64,000 nucleotides of DNA from Brienomyrus brachyistius (taxonomy: Eukaryota; Chordata; Actinopteri; Osteoglossiformes; Mormyridae): NCBI RefSeq assembly GCF_023856365.1, contig NC_064537.1:7204324-7268323 (forward strand). Direction: 5' to 3'. Both the position numbers and the translations under genes were made by a program. This document shows positions 12,487 through 23,265 of the stretch, piece by piece. A model generated the notes under the pieces. That model did no database searches. It saw only the letters and a list, made by a program, of their open reading frames with translations, and was not told the DNA's origin. Each line of letters starts with the position of its first letter. Position 1 is the first letter of the stretch.

Positions 12487-13184
12487 TAATACTGAACTGC
12501 TTGGTTGGAACAAAATCTTGGTCCGGATTTATACTCTGGAGGTGAAATTTCCACCTCTGCTCTCTGATACTATATATAAACACCGAGTAGATTTCTGCGG
12601 ATAGTCACCATGCATTATTGGATTCATCCTTGCATACAGACCGGGACACAATTATTAGACGATGTGCTGATGAATGGCAGATTGATTCATGCACAAGCAA
12701 TTGTTTTAGGAAGCTATACAATTAGCCAGACGCACTAAGTTTTCCTTTGTTTATTTTATTAAAAGCTGCTTGACACGCATCATGTACAGCACACTACTTA
12801 TTGCTAACACCCTTCTGATGTCATTCATAGCTTCCCTCGCCCTGCGTTAAAGGTTGGGTCTGTTTTGCACCTTTAAGCACAGTAGGTGGGTTTCGTCCTT
12901 GTTCTCGGGGGAGGTATGCTAGCTTATGAAAAACCTGTCATGTTCCATGAGAGAACAGAACAAAACCAGCAGTTTTTGGTCCATCCCTCTGGAAAGATAT
13001 CAACAGTCAGCCAAGCACAGAATCACCCCCCCCCCCCCCAAGTCATGTCATTAATGGTCACCATATGGTCCTCAATCAAGGGAATCTCTCCAGCTTTGGT
13101 CACAGCGTCACGGATCTCCGTCCATCACACGCATAAGTGGTTGTGGGCAATTAAGTCTGATTTTTAAGTATATACTCCAATACA
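12487..13184. other. no gene; AT-rich block 12.6-12.83 kb could be conserved non-coding
   Basis: From about 12640 to 12830 the sequence is repeat-free and dense in ATTA, TAAT and CAATT words, the composition seen in conserved developmental enhancers. There is no direct evidence of conservation. A poly(C) run of 14 lies at 13026-13039. Confidence 0.3.
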
Positions 13185-13385
13185 GGAGGATGCTGCGATA
13201 GCACATCGTTTAGCATTGTTACGTCACACCTCTGGGACCCGGGTTCGAGTCTCTGCCGTGGCTCCATGTGTGTGGAGTTTGCAATGTCCTCCCCGTGTCA
13301 TCTGGGGGTTTTCTCCCACTTCTCCGGTCCCCCACCCCTACAGTCCAAAAACATGTTAAGGTGAATTGGAGTTGCCAAACTGTCC
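13185..13385 (+). mobile_element. SINE-A, 5' part
   Basis: The B box (GGGTTCGAGTCTC, about 13240) is perfect or nearly so. The body 'gtgtggagtttgcaatgtcc' to 'cagtccaaaaacatgttaag' is the hallmark of this abundant fish SINE. The A box is eroded and the 3' half is missing; the sequence passes into a TG microsatellite at about 13390. Confidence 0.8.
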
Positions 13386-13545
13386 ATATGTGTGTGTGTG
13401 TGTGTGTGGTCCAGGTATACCTTACCTTGTGGGGACCAAATGTCCCCACAACGTGATTAATGCCCGTTATTTTTACCTTATGGGGACCAGTTTCATGGTT
13501 GCCATATAGGAAAACTCTATATTATAAAAGTCTGTGACTGCAGTG
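13386..13545 (+). mobile_element. TG-bracketed 'TGGGGACC' repeat, copy 1 (truncated)
   Basis: After (TG)n comes 'ggtataccttaccttg', then a perfect 25-base hairpin (stem ttgtggggac 13427-13436, stem gtccccacaa 13442-13451). Next is 'accttatggggaccag'. The copy is cut off after about 140 bases, where SINE-A tail sequence begins. The same family recurs at 58118, 61058 and 63210. Confidence 0.75.
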
Positions 13546-13554
13546 AAAAAACTA

Positions 13555-13625
13555 ATCCTGGGATACTTCTTGCCTTGTGCCCTTTTTGGACAGGATGCAC
13601 AGGACGAGCAGATAAATGGATGGAT
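13555..13625 (+). mobile_element. SINE-A 3' tail fragment
   Basis: 'ccttgtgcccttttt' followed by 'gcagataaatggatggat' matches the end of SINE-A, whose 3' terminus is a GATG-rich tail. Confidence 0.6.
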
Positions 13626-14999
13626 TTTAATACAGTCTACAATTGTGGGACTCCTGGCCATTATACCTACAGGACCTTTCATTACTCCCCTTTCTAAATC
13701 CATAGGCACAGGCCACAAGGCAGAGGACACCATGGCTGAGACAATAATGATAATTTTTTTCAGGATACCACGTAGGGTCTGGTTCATGCAGCAGCATAAA
13801 TCCTCCATCAGAAATCATCTTCAGCCTGCCCAGTAATGCCTTCAATATCTGCCCCCTCCCTCTCCGGGTCTCACGCCACACCACCTCCATCCCGCCCTGG
13901 ATTCCCATCCTCTCCGCTCCGGTCGGACGTGAGGCCGAGATCAGATGCGGGAAAATCACCGGGGAGCTAATCTAGGGAAAATAATTAGGAGGGAGTTGGG
14001 GAGAGAGAGGTGCGGAGGTGAGAACGGAAGGAAGGGAGCGGCGCAGATGCGAGACGGCGAGGATGCGGAGATGGGAAGCGGAGGGCTCGCGAAATGCGGG
14101 GCCCAGTGTCGCTCAATCTACAGAACACAGCCACGCATGCAATGCGACAGGTATCAAGCCAGATGACTGCTCGCGGGACCGATGGGAGGCCACACATCCC
14201 GTTAATACTCAGGAGTCACGAACGCCGTAGCCAGGCAGAGGAGGTCTTTGAACCGTAGATGGCAGGATTAGCTTCGTATTTAACGAATATGCCTGCTGCA
14301 TATTAACAACATGGGCTTTGCAAAGCATTCACCACCCAGGAATATCAGCAATAGTCAGTGCCCCATCGGCGAGATCGGCCCAAAGATGTGGCTTTGCTGG
14401 TTCAATCCGGTCTGAGCGAAACAAGGAACTGGTCCTTCTGACACTATAGTGCAGTGCTAAGGCAGAAGATTCGCCTTGGCACCTTTCTGCTGCCTTGGTT
14501 CAGCTTTTCTCAAAGCTGCTTTCACAGTGCTACAGTCCGTACGTTTCCCTCATTAGTGCAAGAGGATCCTTCGCTAAAGCCATTACCGTTAGAATTTTTT
14601 CTGTTATCTAGGACTGATAAGGTTTTGTAGGTGACGCAATGGTACTACAGCAAAGCTAAGGTTAGACCAAGCTGTCTTCAGGTTCTGAATCTGTCCTCTT
14701 AGCCACTACTGGCCAAAAACACACCGAACAATTCAGAAAATCATTTAGAAAGTATAATTTAAGACCTGCCTTTGTGTTTTCGTGATGCGTGAAGGACGAA
14801 GCAATCTTCAGACTTGTACAGCATTCTTTAAGCACAGCTCCTCCTGCTGGTCGGTCTTTGCTATCTCCGTCTCTCCCACTCGAAGAGACTTATAGAGATC
14901 ATCGACTTCTGGTGATGCTGTTTCTGCCTGCAGCTGCAGTTTATCGCCACTCAGTCGACACATTTATGTGGGACCCCAGAGCTTTGGCCACAAATAATT
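13626..14999. other. no gene recognised; purine- and CpG-rich at 13.93-14.12 kb
   Basis: Between about 13930 and 14120 the plus strand is strongly purine-rich and carries many CpGs, giving open frames on both strands with no recognisable domain. The remainder shows nothing specific. Confidence 0.4.
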
Positions 15000-15300
15000 T
15001 CAATCTCAATTTATTTTTATATATAGCGCCTTTCACAGCAGAGTCGCCCCAAAGTGCTTCACATAGATGTGCAGTGATACATTACAACATCATTAGAGAA
15101 AGTAATGCAGAACAGGAAAAAGGAAGGAAACAAATTAAAGAAAGTAAGTCAGAAGACAACGGAGGAGAGGAACCAAAAACTCCCAAGTAAGGAGAAAAAA
15201 AACTTCTGGGGGGTCCAAGGTCAACTGGCTGCCCCCCCGGACATACTAACATTACTGAAAACAGAAAATGTAGGTAGAAGCTCTGATTAAGGTTCAAGAC
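15000..15300 (+). mobile_element. interspersed repeat R, copy 1
   Basis: The stretch starts 'atatatagcgcctttcacag' and ends with 'aaggtcaactggctgccccc'. This layout (agcgccttt...caaagtgcttcacat...aaaaactccca...aggtcaactggctgcc) is a familiar teleost interspersed repeat. Its 3' portion is repeated at 29985-30125 in the opposite orientation, which confirms that it is repetitive. Class (SINE or LINE 3' end) is unknown to me. Confidence 0.65.
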
Positions 15301-15384
15301 GAAGTCCATTGATGAGTCTGTTATCCACGTTGGCCTGTGTAGGGTGGCTTTTACAAATAATCACAGTAAAAGGGTGTGGGCAGA

Positions 15385-15665
15385 GGTACAGTGACAGGGC
15401 AGGCAATGGCCTGGGGCGCCGAGCTGGGAGGGGGCCCCCGAGGGCAGCCGATTATGTAGTACACCGCAGCGACAAACCTGCTTTGCATTTTGTTATTCAC
15501 AAAAGTGAAAATAGATGTCTTGTGTTCGTTAATTTGTCTTTGTTCATATTATTAATTTGCATTCACAGTAAAATAAAGGGAATAAATTTGACCATGCAGG
15601 GGGAGGGAGAATTGGGAGAGCATGAGGTTTTTGGCCTAGAACCTCCAGAGTACGTAGAACCGCCT
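15385..15665 (+). mobile_element. GGCGCC-type hAT-like repeat, piece 1
   Basis: 'caatggcctggggcgccgag' followed by 'gggagggggccc' resembles a teleost non-autonomous hAT-like element with the formula 'ggca..(c)tagggcgcc...gggggcgcc'. Related phrases occur at 16377 and 17224. Right boundary uncertain. Confidence 0.4.
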
Positions 15666-16374
15666 TGGGGTACAGGGGCCCCCCAAGTTACTTTGCCTGC
15701 CTGGCTCCGATGGTTTCATGACCCGTTTCGTTATGGCAGTTGCGTTCTTTCTTTCTGTCAGCAGAGGTCACTGTTGTGAGCATAACATGGTGCCATGGCG
15801 CCAATCGCAGCACCCGGAAGCCGCTTTTCTGAAACCTGTCTCTTCATTTCGCTTTTATCCGCCACTCAATTAACTCAAGAGTCATGTGTCAGACCCTGTT
15901 AATAAAAGTTATTACTTCGTTTACATTTTGCATGTAAAAAATATTTTCTCTCCAGCAAAAAACAGATAAAATAGATCAAGCATGTATGGTAGGGTTCCCA
16001 GGCCTTTTCAAGAAGTTAAGCAGGATGAAAATCAAAGAATACGATTAGATGTAAAAAAAAGAAAAACAAAATTAATACAACAATCTGAGGTTTAATTGGA
16101 GAATGTGGTGTATGTATAGTGTACGTCTAGGTCAGAAGCTGCTTTGATGCCCACAAGCTGAAGTGAGAAAATGTCTGATGAAGTAAAGAGTAAAACGTTC
16201 AAAAATATTTGAAAAACTGGCCTTCAGATCTTTGGCGGAAGAAGTGTACTCTCATGCATGTCAGCTTAGCTTCAGTAAAAACGGGGAGATGGGTGATTAA
16301 AAAAAAAAAACTACTCAAACATGCCTACTGGGAAGGCAAGTTTAGCTGACAACCCATGAGATTTGCATCCCACA
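15666..16374. other. AT-rich, no gene recognised
   Basis: No feature was identified apart from poly(A) tracts near 16055 and 16300. Confidence 0.5.
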
Positions 16375-16376
16375 GA

Positions 16377-16440
16377 CAGGGGGCAATATAGGCAAATGCT
16401 AAGGGCGCCATCCATCCAGGGGGCGCCACAAACGCAGGAA
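16377..16440 (+). mobile_element. GGCGCC-type hAT-like repeat, piece 2
   Basis: 'caatataggcaaatgctaag' is followed by 'ggcgcc' and, 14 bases later, 'gggggcgcc'. This is the left-end formula of the GGCGCC hAT-like repeat; the rest of the element is not evident. Confidence 0.45.
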
Positions 16441-16545
16441 GAAAAAGTGTAACATTCCACTATTCTTAAAACTAGTTGGTATTAATGTGTCTTAATATGA
16501 AAAGAACAAGCTCTCATGAATTTACCTGCTTAGCAAAGCCTATTA

Positions 16546-16579
16546 AGTAGTAGTAGTAGTAATAATAATGATGATGATA
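16546..16579 (+). repeat. compound trinucleotide microsatellite
   Basis: Consecutive (TAG)n, (TAA)n and (TGA)n runs, each differing from the last by one base. Confidence 0.9.
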
Positions 16580-17223
16580 CGTAACTTTCCTATGAGACCA
16601 CAGCGATCCCCCCCCTACTCCACCCTCTCCTTTGTAACTCCCCTCAATAACGAACACAAGTTGATCTCTGATCACGGGCATTTATTCGCATATCCATCCG
16701 GTCGAGCATACCGTGAGAACTAGATACAATAAAGCACATAAATCCTAAAATGAATCAGTAAAAACATAGGCATTTTCCTAAAAACAACCAAACTTAAATA
16801 CAGCTCGCTGACTTGCTTGCATAAATTTGCATTAACTTGCAAATCGCAAAATGAACATAAAATCTCGTACCTCATTGGCCGCGTTCATTCAAGAGGAATT
16901 AAAGAAAGAAAAGTTATGACTTTACAGCTTATACAATAACTCCAATCTCCCTGAATATTGACACTTATAACTTAAAATACTTTCTCAGCCGCATACCAAG
17001 CGCTGCACTTAACTGGGCAAAAGGAAAATGTTACCAACAAAACTGATCAGACCCCAACCCCAACGCAACATTAGTTCCGCTATAGAAATACTAGAAAGAT
17101 ACTTACAAACATATGCCTTTATTTATAATTATGTTAATTACTAAATTTCTCATTCAAATCAAATAATGCTGTTATTTCAGTTATTTTTAAATTATTCTTA
17201 TATTTAAATTAATTAAATGAACT
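16580..17223. other. AT-rich, no gene recognised
   Basis: AT-rich sequence with no reading frame, repeat or RNA gene that I can identify. Confidence 0.5.
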
Positions 17224-17371
17224 CAGAGCCGGTCGATCTTACAGGAGACATAGACGGTCGTCTAGGACGCCGACTTCTTAGGGGACGCCGACTTGCCAGC
17301 CAATTTCCCTATGCCTGGGAGAGGGGCGCCGGCGCTGATTCTCGCCTTGGGCGCCTCATCGGCTAGGACTG
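17224..17371. mobile_element. GGCGCC-type hAT-like MITE, piece 3
   Basis: It starts CAGAGCCGGTC, contains paired 'cgccgactt' motifs, and the right part complements to 'cagtcctagccgatgaggcg'. GGCGCC occurs three times in the right half. The shape is a short, near-palindromic hAT-like MITE. No 8-bp duplication could be recognised around it. Confidence 0.45.
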
Positions 17372-17465
17372 TTACTGCCCACAGATGTGGAAAGACAAAA
17401 TTACCTGTAATCTGTGAGCCTTGATACCTTTTCTCCTTCAAGTGTGAGCATTCAGTTCTATTATA

Positions 17466-18670
17466 CACTATATGGAGAAAAGTTTCCGGTCCCACCTCTT
17501 ACTCATTGAATTCAGCTGATTCATTCAGTCCCATTGCCACAGGTGTATAAAATTAAAACCTAGCCATGCAGTCAGGCTTACAAACATTTGTGAAAGAGCG
17601 GGTTGTTCTGAAAAGGTCGCTGAATTCAAGCGTGGCACTGTCATAAGATGCCACCTTTGCATTAATTCAAGTCGTGAAATTTATTTCCCGCTAGATATTC
17701 CACGGTCAACTGTTAGCAGTATTATTCCAAAGTGGGAATATTAAGGAAAAACAGAAGCTCAGCCATGAAGTGACAGACCACGTAAAGTAACAGTGGAGTC
17801 ACCGAGTGCTGAGGTGCATAGTGTGTAAAAGACACCAACGCTCTGTTGACTCAATAACTGCAGCGTTCTAAGCTTCCTCTGCCATTGACCCCAGCACATA
17901 AACTGCATTGGGAGCTTCCATGGCCGAGCAGCTGCATGCAAGCCTCACATTCCCAAGTGCAGTGCCAAGCGTAAGATGGAGTGGTGTAAAGCACACTGCC
18001 ACTGGACTCTGGAGCAGTGGACACGAGTTCTGTGGGGTGATGAATCACACTTCTCTGTCTGCAGTTTGATGGATGAGTCTGGGTTTGGCAGATGCCAGGA
18101 GAACGTTACCTGCCTGACTGCGTTGTGCCACCTGTACAGTTTGCTGGAGGAGGGATAATGGTGTGGGGTTGTTTTTCTGGGGTTGGGCTCGGCCCCTTAG
18201 TTCCAGTGAAGAGACATTTTGGACAATTCTATGGTTCCAACTTTGTGGGAACAGTTTGGGGATTGAAGGCCCTGTTCTGTTCCAGCATGACTGTGCCCCA
18301 GTGCACAAAGCAAGGTCCTTAAAGACATAGTTGGGTGAGTTTGGTGTGGAAGAACTTGACTGGCTCACACAGAGCCCTGACCTCAACCCCATCAAACACC
18401 TAGGAGGTGAACTAGGACAGAGATTGTGAGCCAGACCTTCATGTCCAACATCAGTGCCTGACCTCAGAAATGCTCTGCTGGATGAATAAGCAAAAATTCC
18501 CACAGACACACTTCATAATCTTATGGAAACCTTCCCAGAAGAGGGGCAGCTGTTATAGCTGCAAAGGGGGGATCGACTCTATATTGATACTTATGGATTT
18601 AGACTGTGCTGTTATAAAAGTTCCTGTAGGTGTAATGGCCAGTTGTCCCAATAATTTTGTCCATAAAATG
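17466..18670 (+). mobile_element. Tc1-like DNA transposon, dead copy
   Basis: The left end 'cactatatggagaaaag' at 17466 faces the right end, whose complement is 'cattttatggacaaaa'. TA flanks both ends (17464-17465 and 18671-18672), the Tc1/mariner target duplication. Length, about 1.2 kb, fits a nearly full element. The single gene inside is broken (see the pseudogene entry). Terminal repeats have also diverged from each other, so it is not a recent insertion. Confidence 0.92.
17566..18560 (+). pseudogene. Tc1-like transposase pseudogene
   Basis: The product would be a DD34E transposase: N-terminal paired-like helix-turn-helix domains bind the inverted ends, and a C-terminal RNase H-like domain cuts and joins DNA. 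Visible pieces are 'AEFKRGTVIRCHL...IPRSTVSSII' (17622-17740), 'GRAAACKPHIPKC' (about 17920), 'WTLEQWTRVLWGDESHF' (first Asp at 18039), '[11 protein letters not shown]', '[22 protein letters not shown]' (18140-18210), 'HDCAPVHKA' (second Asp at 18289) and 'SPDLNPIKHL' (18380 on). The second Asp and the third catalytic position are 35 codons apart, exactly DD34E, but the glutamate is replaced by Lys (aaa, 18394-18396). There are stop codons after 'PKWEY' and between the second and third catalytic residues, a frameshift near 18065, and a small deletion after 'VPVK'. No activity is possible. Confidence 0.93.
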
Positions 18671-18672
18671 TA

Positions 18673-19185
18673 GATCAATACTATACTATCATTAGATTAA
18701 TCTGTCATGAGATTAATTTTTGGGAACATGTTGCGATATAGAAAATATTGTTTTCCACTAAAAGTGAGTATTTTTGCTGAGAAAAGTCCCAGAAAGCAAT
18801 GCAAAGTAACAAAGAAGCTGTTATACTGCTGTCATTTACGCTAATCTGACATTATATAAACACTTATAGCAGCATAATTTTTGCTCAAAAGAATCTTGCT
18901 GGCAAGGAAAAGAGAAGTAGGATGATGCCTGCGTTTGTTCTGTCGATGGGAGGGGTTGAGGGCCCAGATTTTAATGCACACAGATGAAACTATCCGGTAT
19001 ATTTATATGACATTAAAAGCTTCGCCCTGGCTTCCTGATTCAGCACTTTGCCTTTCTGCCAGTTTGGCTGCTTCAGGCCAATACATTTTCAGCAGAGTGA
19101 CTCACATTTAGTGCACTGACTCGCTGCCCAGTGCCTGCCATGCTGATTTGCTTTGGGATTATTAAGTGGCCATTACAGTACACTG
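18673..19185. other. no gene recognised
   Basis: AT-rich flank of the Tc1 copy; nothing identified. Confidence 0.5.
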
Positions 19186-19246
19186 TTTGATCAGGGAAAC
19201 GTTACGTTTGGCCATTCCTGCATTTCTGTCAAATGGGACAGGGAGC
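19186..19246 (+). repeat. perfect 61-bp inverted repeat, left arm
   Basis: Every base of 19186-19246 is the reverse complement of 19516-19576. The arm begins tttgatcaggg and ends gggacagggagc. Complementarity stops abruptly at both edges. The arms lack a recognised transposon end and have no direct target duplication outside. Confidence 0.97.
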
Positions 19247-19299
19247 TGTGGCAGACCATGCCGCACCCTGGGTGCTGAATATTACAGCAGGGAAAGACT

Positions 19300-19322
19300 G
19301 GGGGGGGGGGGGGGGGGGGGGG
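19300..19322 (+). repeat. poly(G) run, 23 bases
   Basis: An uninterrupted G run inside the loop of the 61-bp inverted repeat. A run of 10 C at 19471-19480 followed by (AC)n lies in the same loop and could pair with it. Confidence 0.95.
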
Positions 19323-19515
19323 CTGGTTCTTGTGCGTTGTAATGGTTGTGAAACTTGGCGAACATCCAGGGAAGGGGGAGGCCAAAGAATTAGTGTTTTG
19401 GGGGTTTAACAAACTGGGGGACCTGAGAGACAATAAAGCTCGTTTCATATCACTACTGATAACAGGGTTACCCCCCCCCCACACACATACACACACACAC
19501 ACACACTGGGGGTGT

Positions 19516-19576
19516 GCTCCCTGTCCCATTTGACAGAAATGCAGGAATGGCCAAACGTAACGTTTCCCTGATCAAA
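19516..19576 (-). repeat. perfect 61-bp inverted repeat, right arm
   Basis: Reverse complement of 19186-19246 without a mismatch. The loop between the arms is 269 bases. Confidence 0.97.
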
Positions 19577-19614
19577 TCATGCTGAGGTTAACTGGAGTTG
19601 TGAAATAGCCCCTA

Positions 19615-19615
19615 G

Positions 19616-19654
<39 letters not shown>
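19615..19654 (+). repeat. (TG)n microsatellite
   Basis: An uninterrupted TG array, followed directly by a SINE-A 3' half. Confidence 0.95.
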
Positions 19655-19657
<3 letters not shown>

Positions 19658-19659
19658 CC

Positions 19660-19797
19660 AGTGTGCCCTACGACGGGTTTGCGCCCCATCCTGGGTTGTT
19701 CCCTACCTTGTGCCCATAGCCGTTGCAATAGGCTCCGGATCCCCTGCGACTCTGAATAGGATAAGCAGTTACAGTAAAGGGGTGGATGGATGGATCG
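19660..19797 (+). mobile_element. SINE-A, 3' half
   Basis: 'ccatcctgggttgttcccta' is followed by 'ccccctgcgac'-like sequence, 'ggataagcagttacag' and a GATG-rich tail: the 3' half of SINE-A. The tRNA-related head is missing, apparently replaced by the TG microsatellite. Confidence 0.8.
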
Positions 19798-19944
19798 ATA
19801 GCCAGAGATGAATGAAGAGCCTCGTCACCTCGCTATCTTGCCCACCTCCTCCACCCCCATCTTACAATTTTATCATATCCAGTTTAATAAAAAAATGTTT
19901 AATGACAATTAGCATTCTGAAAGGATTCTATAGATTGTGCACAA

Positions 19945-20015
19945 TGTTTACTGGGATAGGCTCCGGGCTCACTGTGACACTGCATCGGATAAGCAGTTAT
20001 AGATGGATGGATCGT
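19945..20015 (+). mobile_element. SINE-A 3' tail fragment
   Basis: 'gggataggctccgggctcac' followed by 'ggataagcagttatagatgg' is the terminal part of a second SINE-A copy 150 bases downstream of the first. Confidence 0.75.
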
Positions 20016-20469
20016 TCTTAATTATATCCATTGATTCGCATTAAGCTTTTTTTCCTGCAGTTTCACAGAAACACAGTATTAGCATTTTAAGTATGAGCTG
20101 AAACACGTCCATTTTTTTACCTAGATGTGATTTGGATGGATGGTATATGGAGAAGACACACATTGGCTATGTGTGTTTGCGATGAACTGTATCTAATCAA
20201 TTACGGGATTAAACTGACCAGAATAAGAGGAATTTTCAAAGTCAACGTCAATGTCATGCTATGAAACGAGGCGCTATTTTTAGCATGGATTAATATTAAT
20301 GGATCACACCAGTGCAATGCAAAATAATAATAACAGTAAGTTATAACAGCTGTTAGGCAAATTATTATTGTGATTTATTCAAAATGATAAACAAATCGAA
20401 ATAAGTCTGACAGCATGCTGCCATCAAGCAAATATCTGGTTTCTGACTCTCGCACAAAACAATCTGCTG

Positions 20470-21017
20470 GACTCTCCGCGGTCTGCTTTTAGAGCTGGAC
20501 ACTTCAGCAAGAGCACCCTCTTCACTGTTATCTGTTGACAATCTGCAAGAATTGTATCTAGGTCACTGGTGCGCATCCTGCTGGGTGTATGTGCAGCCTG
20601 CAACACAGTGAACCATAAGATCCTCCTGTTCACTACCTCTCAGTTTGGCATCATCCAGACTGCTCTGAGAGTGTTACCTATTAAGAAAATACTTACAGGT
20701 GTTTTGGGAAATGCAGGTATCTAAGGCACATGATGTAACACCCGGTGTGCTTCAAGATGCAGTTCTTGGACCCATCCTCTTCTCTCTGTACTCCACCCCT
20801 TTAGGTCTGAATGGTTCTTCTGATAGATTCTTGCAGTGTTTTGCAATATAATGTATAGCTCTGGTTACGCTGTGCTTATTTCTGGCCTTTCAATGGATGC
20901 TTAGCCTAGCTGCGCTTATATATAAGTTGGCTCCTCGACATCTCCTTGTTTTATTATCTGCCTTGCTTGTACTTCCCTTTGGACAGAAACGTCAGTCGAA
21001 TGAAAGTAAATGTTAAA
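20470..21017 (+). mobile_element. L2-group LINE, 3' fragment
   Basis: Reverse-transcriptase motifs survive in two frames: 'CAACNTVNHKILL' (about 20595-20635, the AAFDTV/IDH block) and 'GVLQDAVLGPILFSLYSTPLG' (about 20735-20800, the GVPQGSVLGPLLF block). The fragment ends in 'ctttggacagaaacgtcagt' and 'gaaagtaaatg' (20978-21017), matching the L2-type 3' tail 'ctttggataaaagcgtc...aaatgtaaatg'. Several stops and frame changes are present, so it is long dead. The middle between RT and tail is largely deleted. Confidence 0.8.
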
Positions 21018-22194
21018 TATCCCAGTGGGTTAGACACTTAAATCATCATAATGACAGAAAAAAAGAAGTCTCCCGGTTTGCCCGAGACGTGTGAGCAGGG
21101 CCCAGAGTGCAGCAGATGGCGGTAAGGTGGGTAGTTTGAGCGTGAGCGAGCAGGAATGGGGAACTGGGCTGCATATGCAGGCAGGGCCATTGATTGGTAG
21201 AGAGAGCAGCCCAGAGCCGCTAATCATTTCTAGCCTTCTCTCATCCCTGAGTCTGCGCTGGCCCTCAGCTTGTGGTCGGTCATCCTCTCAGCAGCAGGCA
21301 TGCTTACTCTTACTCTGAAATTACGTCAGTTCATACACATGCCCACTATTTAAACACCCTAGTATCTGAAATTCAGGTTTGAGGCTGATCAAAGTGCCAT
21401 TGGATCCCGACTATGACATCGCCAAAAGGGGCAGCTGTGTCCAAACAAAGCGGCAGCAGGAAACCTCTCTCCCTCTCACTTCCCAGTGAACGCATGGTCG
21501 CTTCAAAACATGATACGCTATAAGAACAGCGCGTCATGCCGAAAGAACAATTAGAGTGAAGAGAAATGAATCAGATGTCTGCCGATTGAGGTGGTAACAT
21601 TCCGCTCCTCTGCTGAACTGCCGTTGTCTTGCAGCTGGCCTGGGAATGCTTGACGTAACCTCAGTGCCTAGTTACACTAGCATACAGCAGATGGCGCTAT
21701 TGCACATATGAGCCCATGCGTGTCTAAGAAAACCCACATACGAACACTGGTCTCACTGTGCAAGGAGACGAGTCAATCAGATGACTAAAGTACTTAAATA
21801 TGACCAAAGTATTTATTGTACGCAATAAAGAGTACATGAGAGTCAAGAAAAAAATCCATTGTTACGTACCTACACAACTGGATATTAGATCACATAAAAC
21901 AAAATTACATTGTAAGATTACAAGTGAGTCAGATGACACCACAGGCATAGAGCAGTCATGGAACCAAGTTACAAGTGTTTCAACACTAAGCTTCCATTGA
22001 CCAGAAACAAGTGCAAAATAATTGCGTGGGGAAAAGCTATAAAGTTGCCATTAAGCGGGGAAGCGTAACAAACAATCAACAAAAATTAACGTCATTTTCA
22101 AATGCCGTGACAGCTTTTTCATGTGGGTGTTTAATTAACCAACCCTATCTTAAATATGGATGGTAGGATCATTCTTATTTCTTTCTTTCTTTGC
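21018..22194. other. no gene recognised
   Basis: Nothing recognisable was found. The 21.1-21.3 kb part is moderately GC-rich with chance frames on both strands. Confidence 0.5.
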
Positions 22195-22250
22195 TGTTTG
22201 TTGACCCTAAATAGGACAAGCGGTTACAGAAAATTAATGGATGGATATTT
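22195..22250 (+). mobile_element. SINE-A 3' tail fragment
   Basis: 'gaccctaaataggacaagcg' and 'gttacagaaaattaatggatgg' match the last 50 bases of SINE-A. Confidence 0.65.
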
Positions 22251-23089
22251 CTTTATTTTTGTAAAAATTTACACCTGTAACCAACTTTTATTATGACGTT
22301 AAGAAAAAAATGGTTAACCAGGGTCGCCAACTCTCACGCATCTGCCATGGCACTTTCACGCAAGAAATCTTACAGCACATCTGCGTTATTCTATTGTAAA
22401 CCCAAAATTTGCCCCATCTAAAGCGTTGGGGTAGTTTGCAAATCCTACAGACTATTTACAAGGTAATAAAACTATTGCGTGCATGTAAATACGTTTGCAT
22501 TTATGTGCAGACTTGTCTCGAATTGAATACCTCACCGGCAATCCTGAGTTACTGATCAGCTTTCCGTCAATGAAACTAAATCTAAGCAACCGAATAGATG
22601 GAAATATAACGCATATGTAACGAGATGCCTAGACGCACCGGGTCCCTGCCCACCTAGCGGACCTAAACGTCAGTCTTCTTTGCACTGAGGCCACCTCGCT
22701 CATTCCCTTATAATGGCTGAATAAATGGGAAAACTACTGGCTTTTCTTTCGGCGTGGAATATATCGGCTATAAAAATAACACGGCACGTCATTATTGCAG
22801 CGCTTCTCCAGGCTCAGAGATTACAAAAGGAAGAGTGTCAGCAGTGTAATGAAAGGAGCAGACGCAGACAGCAGTCTCAGAAATAAACTCAAGAAAGCTA
22901 ACGGGCGGGGGGCGAGTTGGGGGGGGGCACAGAAAAAACGAGTGCAATATGTGCCATTTCAAGTTCCGTGAAGGATTAGGCAAATAGGCTACGCTGCGGT
23001 AAACTTTTTGTTTCAACTTGCAAGATCTTTTTTTTTCAGCGAAGACAAAGCAAAGCAGATTAAACCGCAAACAAAACAATTAAAAACTG
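22251..23089. other. no gene recognised
   Basis: AT-rich sequence without a clear repeat. A G-rich tract at 22905-22927 is the only local feature. Confidence 0.45.
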
Positions 23090-23265
23090 TTCCACGGTTA
23101 TCCATTCATCCATCTTATCTAACCTGCAGCACAGCGCGCACTCCAAGCGAAAAGCCAGTACCAAGGCAGGGCACATAAACTCACACATGGGCGATTCTTT
23201 GGACGAAGGAAGGAAACCGCACGATCCCGGAGCAAATCCCAAGCAAAATGGGGAAACAAACCAAC
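23090..23265 (-). mobile_element. SINE-A, degraded
   Basis: Plus-strand reading: 'ccattcatccatcttatcta', then 'gcagggcacataaactcaca', 'cgattctttggacgaaggaa' and 'ggaaaccgc', which are the tail and body of SINE-A in reverse orientation. The tRNA head beyond 23265 is not preserved. Confidence 0.65.
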
